Shown one piece after another: positions 1 to 5,130 of a stretch of 5,511 bases of DNA. A program made the position numbers and the translations under genes. The stretch lies in contig JABUEZ010000154.1 in NCBI GenBank assembly GCA_013314795.1, positions 1 to 5,511 on the forward strand, given 5' to 3'. The stretch is from Candidatus Profundicultor aquiphilus. GTDB lineage: Bacteria; Atribacterota; Atribacteria; Atribacterales; Caldatribacteriaceae. The number at the start of each line of letters is the position of its first letter. Positions within the stretch are counted from its first letter, which is position 1. The notes beneath the pieces are model-generated. The model was not told where the DNA came from and did not search any database. It saw nothing but the letters and a program-made list of their open reading frames with translations.

Positions 1-384
1 TAAAAGTTCCTTAATTCGTAAATCATCTGGTCCAACTCCTTCCAAGGGAGAGAGTACACCCTGCAAAACGTGGTATGTACCCTTAAAGCCAGCCTTTTCC
101 AGAGCGATCACATCCTGAGGTCTTTCCACCACACAAATCATGCCTCTGTCTCGCTCTTCATCCCGACAGATGGCACAGATCTTTTCCTCACTATAAAATC
201 CACAGATAGAACAAAAGCCGATGTTTTTAATTCCCTGCAAGGAAGTAAGTAACTCCTCAAGTTCCTCTCCTTTGGATTTAGTGAGATAAAAAGCCAGACG
301 CTGGGCAGTCTTGGGGCCAATACCAGGTAATCTTGAAAAAGCCAAAATAAGCCGCCCCAACGCTTCAGGATACATTGCTTTCAA
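1..384 (-). CDS. recR: Recombination mediator protein RecR, 3' end cut by window edge
   Basis: RecR acts with RecO (and RecF) in the cytoplasm to load RecA onto SSB-coated single-stranded DNA during gap repair. The first 128 residues are visible out of about 200 usual for the family. They show a helix-hairpin-helix (residues 19-31, LPGIGPKTAQRLA), a four-cysteine zinc site at C58, C61, C70 and C73 (CSIC...CAIC), then the start of the Toprim domain (ICVVE, acidic E88) and the typical LSPLEGVGPDD stretch at 111-121. The start chosen is TTG at 384, because AGGTGAG lies 6 nt upstream. The ATG at 375, three codons later, would be too far from that site. The gene begins 15 nt after the ebfC stop and is last of the visible tRNA-Ser/SRP/dnaX/ebfC/recR series. 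The rest of the Toprim domain and the C-terminal Walker-B-like motif lie outside the window. Identity is secure; the exact start is less so. Confidence 0.96.
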   Translation of the reverse strand, partial: MKAMYPEALGRLILAFSRLPGIGPKTAQRLAFYLTKSKGEELEELLTSLQGIKNIGFCSICGFYSEEKICAICRDEERDRGMICVVERPQDVIALEKAGFKGTYHVLQGVLSPLEGVGPDDLRIKELL

Positions 385-390
385 TTGCTG

Positions 391-397
391 CTCACCT
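391..397 (-). promoter_or_regulatory. Ribosome binding site deciding the recR TTG start
   Basis: AGGTGAG on the minus strand lies in the 15-nt gap between ebfC and recR, 6 nt before TTG at 384 and 15 nt before the first ATG at 375. The spacing favours TTG as the start. Confidence 0.75.
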
Positions 398-399
398 TT

Positions 400-711
400 C
401 TAAAAGAAACCAGGAACGTCAAGTCCCCCGGTGATTTTAGCCAACTCCTCCTGAGCCATAGCCCTGGACCTCTGCAACGCTTCGTTAACCGCCGCCAGAA
501 TCAGGTCCTGAACCATCTCCACGTCATCCTCTTTCAGGAGTTCGGGTTCAATGGTGATATCAAGGATCTCCTGTTGCCCGTTGCACACCACCCGAACCAT
601 TCCCCCACCACTCTGGGCCTCAACAGTCTTTGCCTTTAAGTCTTCCTGAACTTTAGCCATTTTCGCCTGCATCTTCTGGGCTTCCCTCATCAGGTTTTTC
701 CAGTTCTGCAT
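400..711 (-). CDS. ebfC: Nucleoid-associated protein, YbaB/EbfC family
   Basis: This is a small DNA-binding protein of the YbaB/EbfC family, whose members form dimers with a tweezer-like shape and bind DNA in the nucleoid. The 103 residues fit the family length of about 100-110. The N-terminal helix (residues 1-30) is rich in Lys, Gln and Met. The conserved glycine turn SGGGMVRV (34-41) follows, then the strand EILDITIEPELL (48-59), a second helix (63-92) and a glycine-rich tail (TGGLDVPGFF). The start is ATG at 711, with GAGGGGTGA 8 nt upstream; an in-frame GTG at 738 would add nine unlikely residues and lacks such a site. The first 59 nt lie inside the end of dnaX, suggesting translational coupling, and recR follows after 15 nt. 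The dnaX-ybaB-recR order is widely conserved in bacteria and supports the call. Confidence 0.95.
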   Translation of the reverse strand: MQNWKNLMREAQKMQAKMAKVQEDLKAKTVEAQSGGGMVRVVCNGQQEILDITIEPELLKEDDVEMVQDLILAAVNEALQRSRAMAQEELAKITGGLDVPGFF

Positions 712-2305
712 TTTCCCATTCACCCCTCGTTTCTTCACTCACTGAATAGTTTACCACGATTCCAGAAAATAAGTCAGTGATTTCAAGAAGGAGTGGTTTA
801 TCCTCTTTCCTGGGTTTTCTGGCGCTTTTTTTCCCTTCATTGGAAGGCGGAGGAACGGAGGGAGCGACCCAGGATGTCGCTGATTGCTCGGTGACCACAC
901 ATTCAATTTCGCAGGCTTTCCCGGTAACCTTTTTTAAAATTTCTCCAAGCAGGAGTAAATTTTCCTTTCTCTCCACACTCTCCTTGTGAAACTGACAATG
1001 AGGAGCGAAAACGAGTTTCAGCGTTGAAGCATTTCTTTGCACTTCTGCAGCCTGGAGAAAGGCATAGAGAGAAATCTTGGCCCTCTTGACCTCTTCCAAA
1101 ACCTGAAGCCATACATCATTCTCCGGTTCTCCGTTGGAAGGAGAAGGTGCTTCGCTTTTCTTGACCACACGGTCAGTTGAGGTAACTCCAGATTTCGTCT
1201 CTCCAAGAGAAGGGGTAGGACACAGCATTTCGGCAATTTTCAATACTCCAATTTCAAGAACAATTCGGGGCTGCAGAGAACGACGTAAAAGCGCCTCCAC
1301 ATTCTGGAGTTCCTCAAGAATTGCTCTGAGAGACGCCACATTGCAGAAGGAAAGCATCTTGCTGAGCCGCGCTTTTCGCTCTTCGGGAATATCCATAATG
1401 GGGTGGTCCCGTAACGCCGAGACTATCAGAAGATCCCGAAAGAAACGGAGTAGACTCCTCATGATGTCTTCAGGGCTCAGCCCCCGCTCAATCCATTGAT
1501 GGAGGAGATACAAAACCTCTCCTCGAGAGCCTTTTTGGGCAACCTCCAGAAACCGGGATAACTCCTCCTCGTCAACTTCTCGTAAAATCTGAGACGCCAA
1601 AGAAAGGCTAATGTGTTCCTCACCCCAGGCAAAAATTTGTTCTAAAAACACTTCAGCATCTCGCAAAGACCCCTCTGCCTTGCGAGCGACAAGATGGAAA
1701 ACCTCTTCCTCAACTTTTATCCCCTCTTCCTGCGCCATTCTCTTGAGCTGTTCGACAATGGCCTGGTGGGGAATCGGGTTAAACAGGAATCGTACGCAGC
1801 GAGAAACGATGGTTTCGGGAATCCGGTGAACATCGGTGGTCGCCAGGATGAAAATCACGTGCTGTGGGGGTTCTTCCAGGGTTTTCAAAAGTGCGTTGAA
1901 GGCTTCATTGGTGAGCATGTGCACTTCATCGATGATATACACTTTGAAGCGGGATTCGAGCGGGGCATATTTGGCCTTTTCCCGAAGTTCTCTGATTTCG
2001 TCGATTCCCCGGTGAGACGCAGCATCAATCTCTAAAACATCAAGGGAATTGCCTTGTCTGATAGCCAGGCAATTTGCACATGTTCCACACGGAGTAGGAG
2101 TAACCCCCTCCTTACAATTCACAGCCATAGAGAGAATTCGGGCCGTAGTGGTTTTACCCACTCCCCGGGGACCAGAGAAAAGATACGCATGGGCTACTTT
2201 CTGTTCGCGAAGGGAGTTGGAGAGGATTTTGACCACAATTTCCTGCCCTACCACATCCTCAAAGCGGTATGGTCTCCACTTCCGATATAACGAGAGATAC
2301 GACAA
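653..2305 (-). CDS. dnaX: DNA polymerase III subunit gamma/tau
   Basis: DnaX is the ATPase of the clamp-loader complex, which opens the beta sliding clamp and places it on primed DNA. The 550 residues show the AAA+ core in order: Walker A GPRGVGKT (45-52), a zinc module with C64, C73, C76 and C79, Walker B IIDEVH (124-129), sensor 1 ATTD (155-158), the SRC arginine finger (168-170) and sensor 2 GSLRD (212-216). The collar domain follows (about 245-360), then a Pro/Ser linker and a Firmicutes-like domain (398-472). A second basic linker (487-503) and a short LFSGIVV motif (512-518) come last. Residues 521-550 form an acidic tail that overlaps ebfC. TTG at 2305 is preferred because GAGGTGA lies 5 nt upstream and gives MSYLSLYRKWRP, the usual family start. 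A GTG at 2326 would add seven residues, including those encoded by that site. The gene lies 31 nt past the SRP RNA. A run of seven A in codons 492-494 could allow a shorter gamma-like product. Confidence 0.98.
   Translation of the reverse strand: MSYLSLYRKWRPYRFEDVVGQEIVVKILSNSLREQKVAHAYLFSGPRGVGKTTTARILSMAVNCKEGVTPTPCGTCANCLAIRQGNSLDVLEIDAASHRGIDEIRELREKAKYAPLESRFKVYIIDEVHMLTNEAFNALLKTLEEPPQHVIFILATTDVHRIPETIVSRCVRFLFNPIPHQAIVEQLKRMAQEEGIKVEEEVFHLVARKAEGSLRDAEVFLEQIFAWGEEHISLSLASQILREVDEEELSRFLEVAQKGSRGEVLYLLHQWIERGLSPEDIMRSLLRFFRDLLIVSALRDHPIMDIPEERKARLSKMLSFCNVASLRAILEELQNVEALLRRSLQPRIVLEIGVLKIAEMLCPTPSLGETKSGVTSTDRVVKKSEAPSPSNGEPENDVWLQVLEEVKRAKISLYAFLQAAEVQRNASTLKLVFAPHCQFHKESVERKENLLLLGEILKKVTGKACEIECVVTEQSATSWVAPSVPPPSNEGKKSARKPRKEDKPLLLEITDLFSGIVVNYSVSEETRGEWENAELEKPDEGSPEDAGENG
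720..728 (-). promoter_or_regulatory. Ribosome binding site of ebfC, inside dnaX
   Basis: GAGGGGTGA on the minus strand sits 8 nt before the ATG at 711 and within the dnaX coding region. It decides the ebfC start and means that ribosomes finishing dnaX pass over it. Confidence 0.75.
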
Positions 2306-2310
2306 ATCTT

Positions 2311-2317
2311 TCACCTC
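2311..2317 (-). promoter_or_regulatory. Ribosome binding site deciding the dnaX TTG start
   Basis: GAGGTGA on the minus strand, 5 nt before TTG at 2305. The same seven bases precede the yvcK-type gene at 5136-5142. It supports TTG rather than GTG at 2326 as the dnaX start. Confidence 0.75.
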
Positions 2318-2336
2318 AAAATACACAAATCGCCCC

Positions 2337-2608
2337 TAACCGTGCGCCGATGCTCGATACCTTCCTTCCAGCCGTGTCAGAGGAGAAAGGCTCCGGCCAG
2401 GCACACTCACGGCACCCGAAGAGCCCCACGTACCGTTGCTCCCTTCCGGGCCTGGCGGGGTTGGCGGGGATTCGTCGCGTAAGACCCGACCTTCAACACC
2501 CTCTCTTTCTGACCAACACTGAAAGAAAGAACCTCACATCGGATTTCGACCCTGCTATAGCGGATTGCAGGTTCAGGGCACCGCTAACTCCCCGTCTAAG
2601 CACGATTA
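2337..2608 (-). ncRNA. ffs: Signal recognition particle RNA, bacterial large type with Alu domain
   Basis: This RNA binds Ffh to form the particle that targets nascent membrane proteins to FtsY and the translocon. The S domain tip is clear: the GGAA tetraloop (2444-2447) is closed by CCC/GGG, followed by AGCA (2437-2440) opposite CAGG (2451-2454), the Ffh-binding internal loop. The 5' part carries the Alu domain, with GGTGCCCTGAACCTGCAATC at about 2563-2582 and CAGGGTCGAA shortly after, close to what I recall of B. subtilis scRNA. The ends are set by a terminal helix: TAATCGTGC (2608-2600) pairs with GCACGGTTA (2345-2337) over nine pairs including one G-U. The resulting length of 272 nt is almost that of the B. 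subtilis RNA (about 271). It lies 10 nt after tRNA-Ser and 31 nt before dnaX, so it is probably cut from a shared precursor. The exact mature ends are inferred. Confidence 0.95.
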
Positions 2609-2618
2609 GAGGCAAACC

Positions 2619-2714
2619 TGGCGGAGAGGGTGGGATTCGAACCCACGAGACAGGTTTGTGACCTGTCTACCCGCTCTCCAGGCGGGCGCCTTCGTCCAGC
2701 TCAGCCACCTCTCC
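2619..2714 (-). tRNA. tRNA-Ser (anticodon GGA)
   Basis: A complete serine tRNA of 96 nt including an encoded CCA. The acceptor stem GGAGAGG (2714-2708) pairs with CCTCTCC (2629-2623). The anticodon stem CCCGC/GCGGG holds the loop CTGGAGA with anticodon GGA at 2679-2677, reading UCC and UCU. The long variable arm (GACAGGT/ACCTGTC, five-base loop) marks a class II tRNA. The T stem GTGGG/CCCAC carries the loop TTCGAAT. The discriminator base is G (2622), as expected for serine, followed by CCA at 2621-2619. The promoter upstream would start transcription about 14 nt before the 5' end. Only 10 nt separate it from the SRP RNA. Confidence 0.98.
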
Positions 2715-2734
2715 TTTTTATTCTTTCCAGATAA

Positions 2735-2763
2735 ATTATAAGAAGGAGTGCCATCTTTTACAA
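2735..2763 (-). promoter_or_regulatory. Sigma-70-type promoter of the tRNA-Ser/SRP RNA/dnaX operon
   Basis: On the minus strand TTGTAA (2758-2763) and a perfect TATAAT (2735-2740) are separated by 17 nt. Transcription would begin near 2728, about 14 nt before the tRNA. No other promoter of similar quality is obvious between the tRNA and dnaX, which favours a single transcript through at least recR. Confidence 0.75.
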
Positions 2764-2794
2764 GCTCAATTTTTCCTGAAAAAACGAGGCGTGC

Positions 2795-2822
2795 TTGATA
2801 AGTACCACAAAAGAGCTAAAAT
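2795..2822 (+). promoter_or_regulatory. Sigma-70-type promoter of the rex-like gene
   Basis: TTGATA (2795-2800) and TAAAAT (2817-2822) are separated by 16 nt, each matching five of six consensus bases. The predicted start near 2829 leaves a leader of about 19 nt that contains the AAGGGAGG ribosome site. It is divergent from the tRNA/SRP/dnaX promoter, with 31 nt between the two -35 boxes, so one bound regulator could affect both. I see no canonical Rex operator here. Confidence 0.6.
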
Positions 2823-2832
2823 ACTTCTCACG

Positions 2833-2840
2833 AAGGGAGG
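2833..2840 (+). promoter_or_regulatory. Ribosome binding site deciding the rex-like start
   Basis: AAGGGAGG lies 7 nt before ATG at 2848. It rules in favour of that ATG over an in-frame GTG at 2791, which overlaps the promoter. Confidence 0.8.
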
Positions 2841-2847
2841 AAAAAGA

Positions 2848-3519
2848 ATGAAGAACATTCCCCCAAAAAGTGCGCAAAGGTTAATCCGCTGCTACCACCT
2901 TGCCCAGGAGTCACGGACCACCGAAAAACTTTACCTTACCAGCAGAGCCATCGCTTCGCTCCTCGGGGTCGATGAAACCCAGGTACGAAAAGATATGGCT
3001 CTCATCGAAATCGAAGGAATCCCCAAAAAGGGTTACCCCGTAGACAGGATGATCAAAAAACTGGAGACGCTTTTTGGAATTCGCAAAGAACGCCTGGCAG
3101 TACTCGTGGGAGCAGGAAACCTGGGGAAAGCACTCATCAATTACCCTCGCTTTTCTCGGTATGGTGTTCGGATCGGATGTGCCTTTGAGAAGAATCCGGA
3201 AAAACATTTTACCCAGGTTGGCGGAATAACAGTATATCCGGTAGAAAAGATGAAAGAGATGGCCAGAACTCTCAAAGCCGAGATCGGGATTATTGCCATT
3301 CCACCTCAGGAAGCTCAGGAAATGGCCATGCGACTTGTCGAAGCAGGTATCCGGGGTATATGGAACTTCTCACCGACTCTGCTACGGCTTCCCCCAGGAG
3401 TGGTGGTACGTAACGAATGCCTGGAAACGGGTCTGGTCACTCTCCTTTATGAATTAGAAAGGGGCGAGGGTTCATGTATTTCTTGCGCCGGAACGACATC
3501 TTCCCCGTCATTGCCATAG
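2848..3519 (+). CDS. rex: Rex-family redox-sensing transcriptional regulator (divergent)
   Basis: Rex proteins are cytoplasmic dimers that bind operators of fermentation and respiration genes and release DNA when NADH is bound. The 223 residues fit the family (about 205-225). A winged helix (8-75) carries the recognition part ETQVRKDMALI (43-53) and wing GIPKKGYPV (57-65). A Rossmann domain follows, with GAGNLG (88-93), ALINYPRF (95-102), the second-strand end AFEKNP (112-117) and GGITVYPV (125-132). The IPPQEAQEMA and GIRGIWNFSP stretches are typical of Rex. Oddities are Glu instead of the usual Asp after strand 2, ECLETGL where VDLxxEL is usual, and a C-terminal CISC. The ATG at 2848 is chosen for its AAGGGAGG site. 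The last 15 codons overlap the next gene. Family membership is firm; NADH sensing as in classical Rex is inferred and may be altered. Confidence 0.88.
   Translation: MKNIPPKSAQRLIRCYHLAQESRTTEKLYLTSRAIASLLGVDETQVRKDMALIEIEGIPKKGYPVDRMIKKLETLFGIRKERLAVLVGAGNLGKALINYPRFSRYGVRIGCAFEKNPEKHFTQVGGITVYPVEKMKEMARTLKAEIGIIAIPPQEAQEMAMRLVEAGIRGIWNFSPTLLRLPPGVVVRNECLETGLVTLLYELERGEGSCISCAGTTSSPSLP
3458..3464 (+). promoter_or_regulatory. Ribosome binding site of the NusG-II gene, inside rex
   Basis: AAAGGGG lies 9 nt before ATG at 3474 and within the end of the rex-like coding region. A second purine block, GAGGG, follows at 3466-3470. The position suggests translational coupling of the two genes. Confidence 0.6.
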
Positions 3520-3824
3520 GAATCGTCTTTGGGTTTCTCCTGGTATTCAAATACTTTCCCATCCTGGGGAATTCTTCATCGTACAAGCTCCTCATCGAAA
3601 GCGCGGAAGGAAAAAAGGAACTGACCGTCACACCGGATTTGCAGGAAACACTCCATCTACACGGTCCGTTAGGAAAAACCACGGTGACGATCAAAAACGG
3701 GAAAACCTGGGTGGTCTTTTCTCCCTGTCCAGACAAGACCTGTATAAAAATGGGGAAAATACCTGATAATACTGATTTCATCGCTTGCGTTCCCAATAAG
3801 ATCGTAATTCGAATGGTGCGTTAA
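3474..3824 (+). CDS. Membrane-anchored NusG domain II-containing protein
   Basis: A 116-residue protein with one N-terminal membrane helix (about 9-28, preceded by RR, so the rest probably lies outside the membrane) and a single small beta domain of the NusG domain II type (DUF1312). The family signature is clear: a strand of the form VTIKNGKTWVVFS (71-83) is followed by CPDKTC (85-90), then the DFIACVPNKIVI block (101-112). Three cysteines (C85, C90, C105) are the usual family positions. The family has no established biochemical function that I know of. In other anaerobes such genes often lie near membrane redox or isoprenoid genes; here the partner is a Rex-like regulator, overlapped by 46 nt. 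It is not the transcription factor NusG, since the NGN domain is missing. It ends tail to tail with the ROK gene, sharing TTAA. Confidence 0.88.
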   Translation: MYFLRRNDIFPVIAIGIVFGFLLVFKYFPILGNSSSYKLLIESAEGKKELTVTPDLQETLHLHGPLGKTTVTIKNGKTWVVFSPCPDKTCIKMGKIPDNTDFIACVPNKIVIRMVR

Positions 3825-5044
3825 AACCGCCCCAAATCTCCGGCGATGAAGTGATCGAGGACAATGGTCGCCGCTCCAAGAAGGGTTACTTCATCCCCCC
3901 ACTTTGAATAATGGATTTGCGGGGTCACATACTCTCGGTAAAGGAGGCGTTCCTCCACCACCTGTTTGACCGAATTTTCCAGGAATTCCTGAGCCAGGGC
4001 AGCCTGACCCCCGATGACCACCATTTCTGGATCATAAAGGTTAATCAAATGCACAACCCCAATCCCAATATATTGACCCAACTGCTGCAAGAGTTGCAAG
4101 GAAGTGGAATCCCCATTTCGAGCCCCCTCCAAAAGATGATGGAACTCCAGTTTTCCCTCTTTTTCCAGGACAGCCCTTAAGTAGCCGTTCCCCCCAAACC
4201 AGGCAATCTCTCTGGCCTTTTCCACAACATTGTAGGTGCTACAGTACATCTCCAAACATCCATAGTTTCCACAAACACAGCGAGGACCAAAGATATTGAT
4301 GCTGGTGTGTCCAATCTCTCCCCCTTTCCGGTTCACCCCCTCGTAAATCTTCCCTTCCACCAAGACTCCAGTCCCCACCCCCTCTCCCACCATGAAGTAC
4401 ACCATGTTTTCCGCTTCTCTGGCCTGCCCACTCCAGGTTTCATGCAGACACGCTGCATGGGCATCGTTCATCATAAAAATGGGGAGGTCGTACTCAAAAA
4501 GGTACTTCCGTAAATCCAGGTTCCGGTAACGCAAAAAGGTGGGGTGGGCAAGAATGGTACAGGATTCTGCATCAACCGGTCCAGGGACACTCACCCCAAT
4601 CCCCAGAATAAGGCTCAGCGACTGGGTAGCGTACTCAAGAACGTGGATGAACTCCTTCTGGAGCTCAAGGAGCGCTAGATCAATATTCTCAAGAAGGCTA
4701 TAGTGTGAATCTCTCCGGAAGAGAATATTAGGGCCGAGATCAGTCAACGCAATAGAAAAACCTCGCCGGGTAAAATGGATAGCCACGATGTAGAAAGCCT
4801 GATCGTTCATCGAAAGCAAAATGGGTTTTCGCCCCGCCCGGGTATCAGAGAAACCAACCTCTTTGAGGAGATTGACCGAGAGGAGGTCATTCACAATGTT
4901 GGTGATGGTCGGTTGAGTGAGGCCAGTAATGCGGGCCAGGTCAATGCGCGAAAGAAGCCCCTTTTTTTTGAGGAGTCGCAAAACCAGGGACCGATTTTTG
5001 ACCTTAACGTCGGAGAGATTATCCCCCACCCACTGATTGCTCAT
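3821..5044 (-). CDS. ROK-family transcriptional regulator (NagC/XylR/Mlc type)
   Basis: This 407-residue cytoplasmic protein is probably a sugar-responsive repressor. The N-terminal winged helix-turn-helix (about 17-78) includes LSRIDLARITGLTQPTITNI (31-50) and ends in the wing TRAGRKP (68-74). The ROK domain follows. It keeps GVSVPGPVD (150-158), the catalytic-type MNDAHA with D195, GEGVGTGVLVEGKIYEG (220-236) and the zinc site H246, C256, C258, C263 (GEIGH...CVCGNYGC). The phosphate loop DxGxT of ROK kinases is degraded to HFTRRG (90-95), so kinase activity is unlikely. The effector sugar cannot be read from the sequence. ATG at 5044 is used: no ribosome site precedes it, but a TATAAT lies 6 nt upstream, so the mRNA is probably leaderless. 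An A8 run followed by G4 lies in codons 26-29. It is transcribed divergently from the yvcK-type gene, which may be a target along with its own promoter. Confidence 0.93.
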   Translation of the reverse strand: MSNQWVGDNLSDVKVKNRSLVLRLLKKKGLLSRIDLARITGLTQPTITNIVNDLLSVNLLKEVGFSDTRAGRKPILLSMNDQAFYIVAIHFTRRGFSIALTDLGPNILFRRDSHYSLLENIDLALLELQKEFIHVLEYATQSLSLILGIGVSVPGPVDAESCTILAHPTFLRYRNLDLRKYLFEYDLPIFMMNDAHAACLHETWSGQAREAENMVYFMVGEGVGTGVLVEGKIYEGVNRKGGEIGHTSINIFGPRCVCGNYGCLEMYCSTYNVVEKAREIAWFGGNGYLRAVLEKEGKLEFHHLLEGARNGDSTSLQLLQQLGQYIGIGVVHLINLYDPEMVVIGGQAALAQEFLENSVKQVVEERLLYREYVTPQIHYSKWGDEVTLLGAATIVLDHFIAGDLGRF

Positions 5045-5050
5045 GTATTT

Positions 5051-5079
5051 ATTATATGCCCTTTCACTCCGGGCGACAA
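5051..5079 (-). promoter_or_regulatory. Promoter of the ROK regulator, predicted leaderless start
   Basis: On the minus strand TTGTCG (5074-5079) and a perfect TATAAT (5051-5056) are separated by 17 nt. Only AAATAC separates the -10 from the ATG at 5044, so the predicted transcription start coincides with the first base of the start codon. No ribosome binding site lies at useful distance from that ATG. Confidence 0.65.
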
Positions 5080-5093
5080 TGCTCTCTCCAGGT

Positions 5094-5123
5094 TTGACTT
5101 CCAGGGGTAAAGTAAAATAAAAT
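5094..5123 (+). promoter_or_regulatory. Promoter of the yvcK-type gene
   Basis: TTGACT (5094-5099) and TAAAAT (5118-5123) are separated by 18 nt, each with five of six consensus bases. The start would be near 5130, giving a leader of about 16 nt that is almost entirely the ribosome site AGGAAGAGGTGA (5131-5142). The -35 lies 14 nt from the -35 of the divergent ROK promoter. Confidence 0.6.
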
Positions 5124-5130
5124 TACTTAA
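5108..5130. repeat. Inverted repeat overlapping the yvcK promoter -10, candidate operator
   Basis: AAGTAA (5110-5115) and TTACTT (5123-5128) are perfect inverted arms around a 7-nt A/T spacer, with a further T-A match at 5108/5130. The repeat covers the -10 box at 5118-5123. The location next to a ROK regulator gene suggests a binding site, but the arms are short and A/T-rich, so chance is possible. Confidence 0.35.

Noticed and set aside
1694..2035. Plus-strand open reading frame opposite dnaX
   Set aside because: It lies wholly opposite the conserved AAA+ core of dnaX and has no ribosome site or recognisable protein features.
2306..2326. GTG at 2326 as the dnaX start
   Set aside because: The extra seven residues include the GAGGTGA ribosome site and are not part of the family N-terminus; TTG 2305 fits better.
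2269..2661. Plus-strand open reading frame of 130 codons across the dnaX start, SRP RNA and tRNA
   Set aside because: It is antisense to two firmly identified RNA genes and dnaX, has no family resemblance, and exists because stable RNA sequence is GC-rich.
2791..2810. Rex operator in the rex promoter (TTG...CAA around 2795-2810)
   Set aside because: The half sites are 10 nt apart rather than 12 and the inner bases do not pair, so it does not fit TTGTGA-N6-TCACAA.
2791..2847. GTG at 2791 as an earlier start for the rex-like gene
   Set aside because: It would place the promoter inside the coding region and has no ribosome site, while ATG 2848 has AAGGGAGG at 7 nt.
3825..3844. Terminator hairpin after the NusG-II gene (CGCC...GGCG)
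   Set aside because: The stem is only four pairs with a ten-base loop and no U-run follows.
4775..5110. Plus-strand open reading frame opposite the ROK helix-turn-helix region
   Set aside because: It is a shadow of the ROK gene and runs through both divergent promoters.
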